Assembly: GCA_036426205.1 (NCBI GenBank)
Contig: CM071569.1
Coordinates: 7,411,704 to 7,475,703, forward strand
Source of the DNA: Ascaphus truei
Taxonomy: Eukaryota; Chordata; Amphibia; Anura; Ascaphidae
Direction: 5' to 3'
Length of the DNA: 64,000 nucleotides
Shown here: positions 54,765-64,000 of the stretch, piece after piece
Numbering within the stretch: position 1 is the first letter of the stretch
How the letters are laid out: the number at the start of each line of letters is the position of its first letter
Program-made: the position numbers and the translations under genes
The notes under the pieces: generated by a model
What the model was told of the DNA's origin: nothing
Seen by the model: the letters and a program-made list of their open reading frames with translations, nothing else
Databases searched by the model: none

Positions 54765-54766
<2 letters not shown>
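53940..54766 (-). pseudogene. Penelope-like element: GIY-YIG endonuclease end and 3' region
   Basis: Read on the minus strand from 54766: LQQVFPETHLLSYRQPRN and VRSKVF, the conserved link between the reverse transcriptase and the endonuclease of Penelope-like elements. Then come the Cys-rich RPCQDARCKTCAML, FTCSSSNAVYLIMCMKC, and YYIGETGQ, the GIY-YIG core variant. Beyond this the domain decays and the frame breaks. The 3' region reaches a hammerhead-like hairpin (54024-54066) and a tail near 53940. The reverse transcriptase itself is absent, so this is a 5'-truncated copy. Confidence 0.8.
54024..54066 (-). ncRNA. Hammerhead-like motif in Penelope 3' region (copy h)
   Basis: On the minus strand GGAAGA is followed by AGAGAT, a short loop and ATCTC (a 5-bp perfect helix II), then GAAAG and CTCGC. 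The layout is hammerhead-like but the first box is GGAAGA rather than CUGANGA and GAAAC has become GAAAG. It is attached to the only window segment with recognisable Penelope protein, which links the motif to that family. Confidence 0.4.
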
Positions 54767-54814
<48 letters not shown>

Positions 54815-55349
54815 CATACACACACACACATTATGTTACCCCCTAATTATATATTTGTGTGGTCATATTTATGTAAGATATATACATTCTATATTTTATG
54901 ATATCCATCATTTCATTGTACTGTATATCATTCTATATCTGCAGCATTGCATTCATCTTCCAGCAGCATTGTCTCTAATTTCTGCATTTAAAATTTATTA
55001 AATGCCTATTAATAAATATTTTCTGTCTGTCCATCTGTCAGTCTATATACATATGTACCGTATCTGTATATTATTGTATCTATACATTATTTTATCTATC
55101 ATCTATTTATATAATATTCTATATACTTATAATACTATCTATAATTATCTAATAATTTATTAAATAGTTATCTATCTATGCACCTGTCTATTTATCAATC
55201 TGTTGTTGATATTGTTTATCTGCTGTATCAATTGTTTCAGTATAATTTACTATTCTATCTTATCCATCTATTATTTCATGTAACTGTGCTGTGAATTCAA
55301 TATGTTTATGTTGTGTCTGTCATCTCAATGTTATCTATCATTTTGTATT

Positions 55350-55399
<50 letters not shown>

Positions 55400-56340
55400 C
55401 ATACTACACATCTATTGTTTTTATAGCAAAATACATTATTTTATTAGTTACTATTTATCTGAATATCATTTCATAAATAAAAAATAAAAAAACATTGCTT
55501 TATCTATTATGTCCACCATTCACTTCGTACATATCTGTCTATTATTGTAATTATAATGTAATCTATTCTTATCTATTTGTCTTGCATTATCTGGGTATAT
55601 AAAACATAATTCTATCTAATCTATCAACATTGTTCCTGTATGGGGCATCATTTTATCGATTTGATCTATCGATCCATCTGTACATCTGTCCATGACTGTG
55701 TTTAGCATTTCATCTATTAGCTATATTATCTATCGATCATTACCCATGTATGTAGTGTTATCCATCTATTTAGAATTCTTCAAGTCTATCCACTCTCCCG
55801 CCCGCCCTCCTCTCTCTTCTGGGTATCAGTCTATCATGTTATCCATCCTTCGGTTTTCTAATCACCTATTACATTGTTCTATTATCTCTCGGGTTTCCAT
55901 CCCTTCTCCTCTTTGACTTTCACTTTGCTCTCTTTTTGTTCTCCTTCTCTCCGTTCCTCTTTATCTCGTTGTATCCTTCCAACCTGCCCACTTTTACTGT
56001 TCTTCCCGAGTCCTTTCCCAGTTCCTCTCTCACCCCACCTTTCTCTCTCTGCCTGTAGCTTTCTCATCATCCCTCTTAATATTTTTGCCTGGGGTTTCCA
56101 TTCTTTCTTTCCGCGTGTGGTTTTGGAGCGAGGAAGTTCCCCCCTTGGCTATACAGTAGATTTGTACTTTTTTTTTTGTCGTTGTTGAGTTGTAAGTTTC
56201 CTCCTTTGCTCTCTCAGATAAATCTGGGAGGATATTCCAGTCTGAGCAGCATCGCTTATTGTAAGACACCAACAGCCTTTTTGTAACATTCGCTTTTCCC
56301 CTTTGGTACAGCCGAGCCCGCTGACAGATCATTCAAATTC
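54767..56340. repeat. AT-rich simple-sequence region
   Basis: It begins with GT, TA and AC runs (54764-54832), has an AT run of about 40 bases (55352-55392), and between 55020 and 55770 is enriched in degenerate ATCT/TATC tetranucleotides. 55880-56080 is C/T rich. No gene supported. Confidence 0.7.
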
Positions 56341-56399
56341 AATTGTTTTATGTCTAAGCTGAACAGCTAATTAAAGTAGGGATGATTAACCTGACTGGC

Positions 56400-56500
56400 A
56401 GTGTCGCTCTCACTCTCTCGCTCTCTCTCTCCCTGGGTTTCCTTCTCTCTCCCTCCCTCCTGATTCAATCCGTCTTTTTCTCATCTCCAATCCTCGCTCT

Positions 56501-56542
<42 letters not shown>

Positions 56543-56543
56543 C

Positions 56544-56575
<32 letters not shown>

Positions 56576-56690
56576 CTCCCTCGCTCCTTCTCATCTCTTC
56601 TCTCTCGTCTTACTCTCTCCACTACTGCCATCCGTTCTCCTTCGTCTGTTCTCTCTCTGTCTCGTCTTACTCCCTGCTGGGACGATTCGT
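56400..56690. repeat. CT-rich microsatellite region
   Basis: Long CTCTCT runs (best at 56508-56535 and 56546-56575) with interruptions. The 130- and 117-residue frames (Leu/Ser-rich and Arg/Glu-rich) are artefacts. Confidence 0.9.
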
Positions 56691-57902
56691 CCTGCACAAC
56701 GTCCCTCCTCATCGTCACGCTCAGTGATAATAACTCCTTGCACGGCCCCTCCTCCACTCTCAATACGAACCTGAGTTCATATTCTCCTCTCTCAGTCTCT
56801 GTTCTACTCGAGTCTCGCCATCCCTCTTCTACATCATATCCACTGTGTTCTCTCTGTGTCTCTCTGTCTCTTGCTCTGTTTTTCCCCCTCCTCTCTTCCT
56901 AAACGTGGTCTGCTTGCTGATGGCAGAATGGCACTCAGAGATTTGTGCATTGTGTCTGGTTTCCTACGGGCAGGCTGACCCAGCGCCTCTAGGGAGTTAT
57001 CAATAGACCACTCAGAAGAGACAGAGACAGGAGAGAGGAGGGGCGGGGGTGGGGGGGTGGGGGGGGACACAGACACACAATCAATATCCAGAGTACAAGC
57101 AGCACCGAAGCCATATTTTTTTTTTTTTTTTTTTAAAGAAGTCTCAGGACTTGGGTGACAAAGAAGGTTTTTTTTTTTTTTTTAATCTTTTTGCCATTTT
57201 TTTTTTTTATTAACAAAGAGGCAGTGGAGGAGGTTCTAATAAATTTGGAAGGAAACAGTTCCCTGTCTTGGGGAAAAAGGAGAACTCCTGAGCTGATTAG
57301 CATTCACAGCAGGTATGAGACATTCTCTAGCCCATCTCACTCTGTCGCTAGTGGTTTATAAACGGCGAGTGTGTGTAGGGGGAGTTTTTAGGTGTGCGAT
57401 GCTGCGAGCGTGTCTGTGTCTTCATATTTTGGCTGTCTTACTTTGGGTGTGTGTTCTGTTGTCCTATTATTAATTTTTGGAAGATCGGCTAGCAATAGGC
57501 ACAAAGCAACTACGATTCTGTATATTTCAAGGATGGGAAAAAAGCACAAGAGTGTTGGCAGTGTCCATGTGTGTTGTTTTTGGCTTTGTACACCCCACAT
57601 GGGGTGGAGAGAACGAAGACGGGGGGGGGAGCGGTGTACAATTTAATATTTAGCAGGTGGATTTGGACTGGAGTTTCTTAACGCTTGACCGCCAGTTTTA
57701 AAAGAGAAGCTGTTTCCTATATGCATGAAAGGAAGCAGCTTTTTTTTTCTCTATTCCCTTCTCTCTCTCTCTCTCGCTCTGTGTCCCTGCTTTTATTCCC
57801 TCTTTGGTAGACAGCAGGAGGGATCCTGGCTTCCAGCCCAAAAGCCTCCAAGTGTTCTGCACTTGTTTCAGGGAGACGCTGCCCAGGGGGGTTTTCATTT
57901 AT

Positions 57903-57946
<44 letters not shown>

Positions 57947-59289
57947 CGCCGAACAAAGAGTTTCTCTCTCTATTTTTTTTTTTTTTTTTTGCATGGAGAA
58001 CGGCAGGTGGGGAGGTAGGATGTCCTTGGAGGAAAACACACACACAAAAAAGAATTCTGGGGGTGTTCTCCATAGAAGGAACGGGGGAGTCGCTGGATGC
58101 CTGGCAGGTTCACTCATTTTATTAGTTTATTTCCAAAAGTCATTACTTTTCACAGTTTGAATACAACTTGGAGAAAAATCTCGAAAATCTATTTTTCTTT
58201 TGCCTTTACAGATTATTCGTTTTCTTTTGTGCGGGGGGGGGGGGGGGGGATTTTGAACCACTTGAATTAATTTGACGTTGTGTTTAATCAACTAAAAAAC
58301 TGTCTCTAACAAACTCTGTATCTGACAAACTCTCACATTTCCTTTTACTTGGAGGCAATAAACCTGAAGGAGTCCGAATCTACAATAAGTTGCCCGTCGT
58401 CACTATCAGTAATAACCAATAGCAGAGTCCCTCCCCCAACATGAGGTTTTCTATCAGTGCTTGAATTGGATATATAGGGGACTGGGAGGTATAGTGCGTT
58501 GGTTGCAAGAATAGGGGAGGGGGAATAACATTTTTGGAGAGTTCTATATTGATGTTTGAGTGCCAGTTCTATAGGTGAAAACAACCCTTAGCTGGTTAAA
58601 AAGGTAGAGTTGTAGTTAGAAATTGACACATTGCAATGCAAAGTAACACTAAGAGAAGAAAGGTGTATCTCATATCTGTGTATTGTGTCTATCATTTCAG
58701 CTATGTTTCTATTATGCTTTATTGATCATTACACACTGTATATCTGATTTTCATCTGTAATCTACATTCTATTACTTTACAAGAGGTAAATCCATCGCAA
58801 CTATAGATGAAATCCTCTTGGAATGCTTGACGATTTGTAATGTGTTACAGCACTTACAAATAAAAATACATATAGCAAAGTTCAGGGAGGCAAAATGCGA
58901 GCCCTCCCCCCCCAAACACCTGCTGCTTTGAATGATCTGAACCCATCATCTATATACCTTCCTAGTGCCACACCCCCTACTTAATCCCATGCACATACCC
59001 CATTATCTCCCTCACCCCTTGTGTGGATTTATGTTTACATGTATATACACACACAGGAGGTTAAATCTATACACACATATTTTATATTATATTGTCCTGC
59101 AGTGAATCAACACGGGCTAAAGATGATTTTATATATATATATAAAATCAGAGGCAGCCATTGTCGATCTACTGCTGGATGAAGGCCTGGATGAAGGCCTC
59201 ACCATTGATCTTTCAGGTACTGTGGTTGTAGCCTTTCTTCTCCACCAAATTTTCTGATTTCATCCGCCCATCTTACTTTTGGTCGTCGT
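56691..59289. other. Non-coding sequence with simple repeats; weak promoter/exon candidate
   Basis: T runs at 57116-57135 and 57166-57210, a TG run at 57907-57940 and a G run at 58233-58249. A potential splice donor (CAG/GTATGAG) lies at 57312. The 90 bases before it and the CT-rich block upstream could be a 5' untranslated exon and promoter, but I see no start codon context or protein to confirm it. Confidence 0.35.
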
Positions 59290-60265
59290 CTTGGTCTTTT
59301 TATGTATGTGTGTATGTATGTATATCTGTATGTATGTCTGTATGTATGTATGTATGTCTGTGTGTGTGTATGTATGTATGTGTGTATGTCTTTATTTTTA
59401 TAGCGCCATTAATGTACATAGCGCTTCACAGTAGTAATACACGTGACAATCATATAAAAAATATAATGGGAATAAGTGCTTCAGACATAAAAGTAACATT
59501 GTGGAAGAGGAGTCCCTGCTCCGAAGAGCTTACAATCTAATTGGTAGGGAGAACATACGGAGACAGTAGGAGGGCATTCTGGTAAGTGCGTCTGCAGGAG
59601 GCCAAGCTTTATGTATCATGTATAGTATTAGTCACGGTGCTATTCATATGCTTCTATAAGCAAGTGTGTCTTAAGGTGGGTCTAAAAGGTGGATAGAGAT
59701 GGTGCTAGTCAGGTATTGAGGGGAAGGGCATTCCAGAGGTGTGGGGCAGTCAGTGAGAAAGGTTTAAGGTGGGAAATGGCTTTAGATACAAAGGGGGTAG
59801 AGAGAAGACATCCTTGAGCAGAACGCAAGAGTCGGGATGGTGCATAGCGAGAAATTAGGGCTGAGATATAAGGAGGAGCAGAAGAGTGTAAAGCTTTAAA
59901 AGGAGAATTGAGTGCAAGATGCGGGATTTGATTGGAAGCCAGGACAGTGATTTCCGCAGGGAAGACACTGAGACAGATTTAGGAAAGAGTAGAGTGATTC
60001 TGGCAGCAGCGTTAAGGATAGATTGTAGGGAGACAGGTGAGAGGCAGGAAGGCCGGACAGCAAGAGGTTACAGTAATCGAGACGGGAGAGAATGAGGACC
60101 TGAGTCAACGTTTTAGCAGTCAAGTAACAGAGGAAAGAGCGTATCTTTGTAATATTGTGGAGGAAAAAGCGACAGGTTTTAGATATGTTTTGAATGTGAG
60201 GGGAGAATGTGAGAGAGGAGTCGCGTGTGACCCCTAGGCAGCGTGCCAGTTGAGAGCCATCTTTG
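59290..60265 (-). pseudogene. L2-type LINE: reverse transcriptase C-terminus and 3' end, copy 3
   Basis: On the minus strand (60312 downward) the frame reads RCLGVTRDSSLTFSPHI, FLHNITKIRSFL, LTQVLILSRLDYCNLLLSGL, the thumb region shared by L2 reverse transcriptases. It continues, broken, to the C-terminus at about 59700-59640 and the 3' end with GATTGTAAGCTCTTCGGAGC and GCGCTATGTACATTAATGGC. A TGTATG tail lies at 59300-59395. Its 3' half is mirrored by copy 4 at 62080-62370. Confidence 0.85.
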
Positions 60266-60274
60266 TCCAATGAT

Positions 60275-60665
60275 GATAATTTCATCTTGCGATATGTCCG
60301 ACCCACTGCCATTTCGATTTCTTCACCCTTGTGATGATATCACAGACTTTTGTTTGGTTCCAAACCCATTCCTTCTCTTTGGGTAACACCCAGGATAGAT
60401 CTCTCCATACTTCTTTGCTTGTCTGCTGAAGCTTCTGAATTATGTTCACATTTAAGGTCCATGTTTCATATCCATACGTGAGCACAAGCAGAATACACTG
60501 GTGTAAAACTTTTCTCTTGAGACACAGTGGAAGTGTCCTCTTGGAAGATTGTCTTGTTTCTTCCAAATGTGCTTCATCCCATCTTCATTCTCCTATTGAT
60601 TTCATTCAAAAGGTTCCCATCCATTGTTACTTGCTGGCCACGGTAGACATATGCCCTTATTCTGT
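60275..60665 (-). pseudogene. RTE-type LINE C-terminal fragment
   Basis: The minus-strand frame 60566-60282 reads LKRKVLHQCILLVLTYGYET, WTLNVNIIQKLQQTS, KVCDIITRVKKSKWQWVGH and IAR, matching the conserved C-terminal end of RTE reverse transcriptase proteins. Upstream, INRRMKMG- and FGRNKT-like remnants continue to about 60665. The fragment lies directly against the L2 copy 3. Confidence 0.85.
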
Positions 60666-60677
60666 AAGGTGTGATAG

Positions 60678-60720
60678 TGTCACACACGCACACGCACACG
60701 CACACGCACACACACGCAAG
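60678..60720. repeat. CACACG microsatellite
   Basis: About 40 bases of CACACG/CACA units next to the left end of the first Tc1-like element. Confidence 0.9.
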
Positions 60721-62078
60721 AAAAAGTTTGTGAACCACTTAGGATTTTCACATATTTCAAACCTAAAATGTTATTAGATCTTAATCTAAGTCTTAATAAT
60801 AGATAAAGATAACCGGATCAACCAAATAACACAACATGATACTTTTTTTTTTACATTTATTTATTCACAAATGATTAAACAGTCAATATCCATGTGTGAA
60901 AAAGTATGTGAACCTTTAGATTCAGTACTCTATGAGCAGCAATAACTTCAACTAAGCGTTTCCTGTAACTGCTGGTCAGTCTCTCACATCAGTTTTCAGG
61001 AATTTTGGCTCATTCCTCCTTACAGAACTGCTTCAGCTCAGTGACATTTGAGGCTTCCTTGTATGGACAGCTTGTATGGACAGGTCCTACCACAATATTT
61101 TGATGGGGCTTAGGTCCGGACTGTGACAAGGCCATTCTAAAACACAGAATTTCTTCTTCTGCAGCCATTCTTTTGTAGATCTGCTTGTATATTTAGGGTC
61201 ATTGTCTTGCTGCATGACCCACTTTCGCTTTAGCTTCAGCTCATGGGTGGATGGCTTGACGTTCCCCTCTAGAATCTTCTGATACAATTCTGAATTCATG
61301 GTTATGTCAATGATGGCAAGCCGTCCAGGTCCTGAGGCAGCAAAACAGCCCCAAATCATCACACTCCCACCACCATGCTTGAGGTTCTTCTGTTTGAATG
61401 CAGTTTTAGATTTTTCCAAACATATCGTTTCTCATTGAGGCCCAAAAGTTCTACTTTTGACTTGTCTGTCCAGAAAACATTGTTCCAGAAGTCTTGTGGA
61501 TCATCTATGTGCTCGTTGGCAAACTTCAGAGGGGCAGCAATGTTCTTTTTAGAGAGAAATGGTGTCATCCTGGCTATCCTTCCATGAACACCATTCTTAT
61601 TCAGTCTTTTTCTGATAGTTGAGTCATGAACACTCACATTAGCCAAGACGAGAGTGGTCTGCAGATCCTTGGATGTCACTCTGGGGTTCTTTGTGACTTC
61701 CTGGATGATTTGCTGGTTTGTTCTTGGAGTGATGTTGGTAGGACAACCGCTCCTGGGGATACTGGCTGTGGTCTTGACCTTTTTCCATTTGTCTCACAGT
61801 TGATTGGTGGTGACCCGAATCCGTAGAAATGGTTTTGTAACACTTTCTTGACTGATGAGCATCGATAACTGCTCTTATGAGGTCCACAAATTTATTTTGA
61901 TCATGTTATGACCTGTTCCCACATTCCTGTATGGTGAAGAACAAGCTCACAAAGTTTCTGATCTTTATATAGGGTGGGGCCTCCCAAACCTGAAGATATA
62001 CTTAATTATTTAAACACCTTATTCTAATTAGCCCCTTTAATTTAGCTGTTAAAACTAGGGTTTCACTTACTTCTCAAG
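60719..62078 (-). mobile_element. Tc1-like transposon 1
   Basis: The left end has AAAAAGTTTGTGAACC and an inner direct copy AAAAAGTATGTGAACC (about 60898-60916), the IR/DR arrangement of Tc1-like elements. The transposase remnant is on the minus strand (61887-61087). On the right only the inner copy (GGTTTCACTTACTTCTC, near 62058-62077) remains and the sequence passes straight into an L2 fragment, so the outer right end is lost. Confidence 0.8.
61087..61887 (-). pseudogene. Tc1-like transposase, frameshifted
   Basis: Three overlapping minus-strand frames cover it. N-terminal remnants (VIDAHQSRKCYKTIS) keep part of the helix-turn-helix. The middle has DFWNNVFWTDKSKVELLG with the first catalytic Asp and GGGSVMIWGCFAASGPG. 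The C-terminal part has QQDNDPKYTSRSTKEWL with the second Asp. The third catalytic residue, normally Glu in NPIEHLW-type motifs, is Lys in SPIKILW, and a stop follows at once. Two or more frameshifts and the lost catalytic residue make it inactive. Confidence 0.85.
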
Positions 62079-62079
62079 G

Positions 62080-62372
62080 ATGTCTTCTTTCTACCCCCTT
62101 TGTATCTAAAGCCCTCTCCCGCCTTAAACCTTTTTCACTGACTGCCCCACACCTCTGGAATGCCCTTCCCCTCAGTACCCGACTAGCACCCTCTCTATCC
62201 ACCTTTAAGACCCACCTTAAGACACACTTGCTTAATGAAGCATATGAATAGCACTGTGGATATTCTAAACACAATACATAATGCTTGGCCCCCTGCAGAC
62301 GCACTTACCAGAACTCCCTCCTACTGTCTCTGTACGTTCTCCCTACCTACCAATTAGACTGTAAGCTCCTCT
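62080..62372 (+). pseudogene. L2-type LINE C-terminus and 3' end, copy 4
   Basis: On the plus strand KALSRLKPFSLTAPHLWNAL, then a CTCAGTACCCGACTAGC region, then LSTFKTHLKTHLLNEAYE and a stop encode the last residues of an L2-type protein. The 3' sequence continues to ATTAGACTGTAAGCTCCTC and is cut there. It is the reverse complement of part of copy 3 (about 59520-59800). Confidence 0.8.
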
Positions 62373-62439
62373 TTTTTTTCAGTGTCCAATTATTCCGGAA
62401 TAAATATAATATTATATATATATATATTATATATTATTT

Positions 62440-63908
62440 ATATATAGATATCAGGAAATGATAAACAATCATCTGTTCCTTAAATGATAACAATCATCTG
62501 TTCCTTAGCAGGTCTTAAATTAGGAAAATACAACCTCAGATGAAAACAACACATGACATATTACACCGTGTCATGATTATTAACAAAAATAAAGCCAACA
62601 TGGAGAAGCCATGTGTTGAAAAATAAGACACCTTATGATTCAATAGCTTCAATAACTTGAAGTAATGTTTCTCTATGACTTAATCAGTCTCTCACATCAT
62701 TGTGCCTAAGGTTCAGCCACAGCATTTCAATCGGGTTGGGGGTCTGGACTTGACTGGGCCATTGCAACACACACCTTGTTCTTTTCTATTTCAGCCATTT
62801 GTTGTAGATTTGCTGGTGTGCTTGGGATCATTGTCCTGTTGCATGAACCAATTTCGGCCAAGCTTAGCTGTTGGACAGATGGCCTCACATTTGATCTAGA
62901 ATAGTTTGGTATACAGAGGAGTTCATGGTTCGACTTCAATGACTGCAAGGTTCCAGGTCCTGTGGCTGCAAAAACAAGCCTAAATCATCACCCTCCACCA
63001 CCGGGTTTGACAGTTGGTATGAGGTGTTGTGCTGATATGCTGTGTTGGTTTTTTCGCCAAACGTGGCGCGGTGCATTATGGCGAAAACATCTCCACTTTG
63101 GTCTCGTCTGTCCAAAGGACATTGTTCCAGAAATCTTATGGTTTGTTCAGATGCATCTTGCAAACCTAAGCAGTTGCTGCCATGTTCTTTTTAGAGAGAA
63201 GAGGCTTCTCCTGGCAACCTTCCAAACAAACCATAGTTGTTCTCTTTTTTCTAATTGTACTGTCATGACCTTTAAAATTAACATGCTAACTGAGGCCTGT
63301 AGAGTGATGAGATGTAACTCTTGGGTATTTTTGCAATTTCTCTGAGCATTGCACGGTCTGGCCTTGGGGTGCATTTGCTGGGATGTCCACTCCTGGGAAG
63401 ATTTACCACTGTCTTGAATGTTTTCCACTTTTGAATAATTTTTTTCACTGTAGAATGATGGACTTTAAATTGTTTGGAAATGGCCTTATTACCCTTCCCA
63501 GATTGATGGGCAGCAACAATTGATTCTCTAAGATTATTGCTGATGTCTTTCCTCCTTGTTATTGTGTTAACACACACCTGAATGCTCCAGACCAGCAAAC
63601 TGCTAAAACTTCGGCTTTTATAGAGGTGGTCACACTTGCTGATGATCAATTAATCAAGGGCATTTGATTAGCAGCACCTGTCTGCTACTTAACATCTTAA
63701 TTCCTATTTAAGCAGTGAGGGTGTACTTAGTTTTTCACACATGTCTTCTCCATTTATTTTTGTTAAATAAATATGTCATGTGTTGCTGTTCATCTGATGT
63801 TGTAGTTACCTAATTTTTAGACCTGCTAAGGAACAGATTATTATTATTTTGTCCTGATATATAAAACCATAGAATTCAAAGAGGGTGTACTTTTTTTGCA
63901 CGGGACTG
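62440..63908 (-). mobile_element. Tc1-like transposon 2
   Basis: Long terminal inverted repeats: 62496-62632 (ATCTGTTCCTTAGCAGGTC ...) matches the reverse of 63720-63839 (... GACCTGCTAAGGAACAGAT). The right outer end is complete to CACGGGACTG at 63908 (GTGTACTTTTTTTGCACGGG). The left outer end survives only as a worn ATATCAGGAAATGATAA stretch merging into AT repeats. The transposase remnant lies between on the minus strand. Confidence 0.85.
62727..63649 (-). pseudogene. Tc1-like transposase, multiply frameshifted
   Basis: The N-terminal part (63649-63278) keeps the paired-type helix-turn-helix: KDISNNLRESIVAAHQSGKG, NKAISKQFKVHHSTVKKII, then LPRSGHPSKCTPR. Later frames hold EASEQTIRFLEQCPLD-like, RDQSGDVFAIMHRATFGEK and VRPSVQQL remnants of the DDE domain. 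No catalytic triad can be read in one frame. At least four frame changes are needed, so the gene is dead. The family is the one with GCACGGGACTG ends, distinct from Tc1-like element 1. Confidence 0.85.
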
Positions 63909-64000
63909 TTGTATATATATATATATATATATAGATATTATATATATAATATATATAATATATATATTATATATATATCATATATATATTATATACAAAA
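63909..64000. repeat. AT-rich palindromic microsatellite
   Basis: TATATA and ATTATATA words fill the end of the window, flanking the right end of Tc1-like element 2. Confidence 0.9.

Overview
The window reads as intergenic or intronic vertebrate DNA, most likely from an amphibian and probably a frog or toad. It contains no intact host gene, tRNA, rRNA or CRISPR array that I can support. Almost every long open frame is repeat-derived. The taxon call is an inference from the mix of CR1, L2, RTE and Penelope-like retroelements, Tc1, hAT and Helitron DNA elements, and tRNA-derived SINEs with a MIR-type core.

Layout: 1-1.8 kb holds a foldback repeat and a Penelope-like fragment with a hammerhead-like motif. 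1.87-6.6 kb is a long, broken CR1 LINE on the minus strand, interrupted by a hAT-type MITE (3758-4028) and a complete non-autonomous Helitron (4830-6410). 6.6-12.5 kb is mostly unrecognised sequence with small palindromic MITEs. 12.5-16 kb is dense: a palindromic TA-flanked MITE, a well-formed hammerhead ribozyme (13335-13385, minus), a second one in the loop of a 235-bp inverted repeat, and a second Helitron with two heads and one tail. 16-24.9 kb is mostly unrecognised, with foldback copies and a third hammerhead-like hairpin near 21.9 kb. 24.9-27.9 kb is a minisatellite of about 100 units of 29 bp.

From 28 to 44.7 kb come several MITEs, a 10 x 49 bp array, a 720-bp LTR-like element with a 5-bp target duplication, MIR-type SINEs, L2 tails, and a higher-order array grown inside an L2 coding region. 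The same stretch holds a plus-strand CR1 with a probable solo LTR inside it, a 300-bp hAT MITE with a perfect 8-bp duplication, a repeat carrying octamer and SPH-like motifs, and a 42-bp array. 44.7-53.9 kb is mainly unrecognised sequence with SINE and MITE copies and an odd G/T-only tract. 53.9-54.8 kb is a Penelope-like GIY-YIG fragment. 54.8-59.3 kb is simple-sequence rich, with one speculative promoter or exon candidate. 59.3-63.9 kb is a stack of L2, RTE and two broken Tc1-like transposons.

The most interesting theme is a set of eight hammerhead-ribozyme-like motifs (CUGANGA - helix II - GAAAC - short palindromic helix III). They are spread through Penelope-like or related non-coding repeats. 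Three have good helix II or extended helix I pairing. Hammerhead ribozymes in Penelope-like elements are known, so the novelty here would lie in the particular arrangements.
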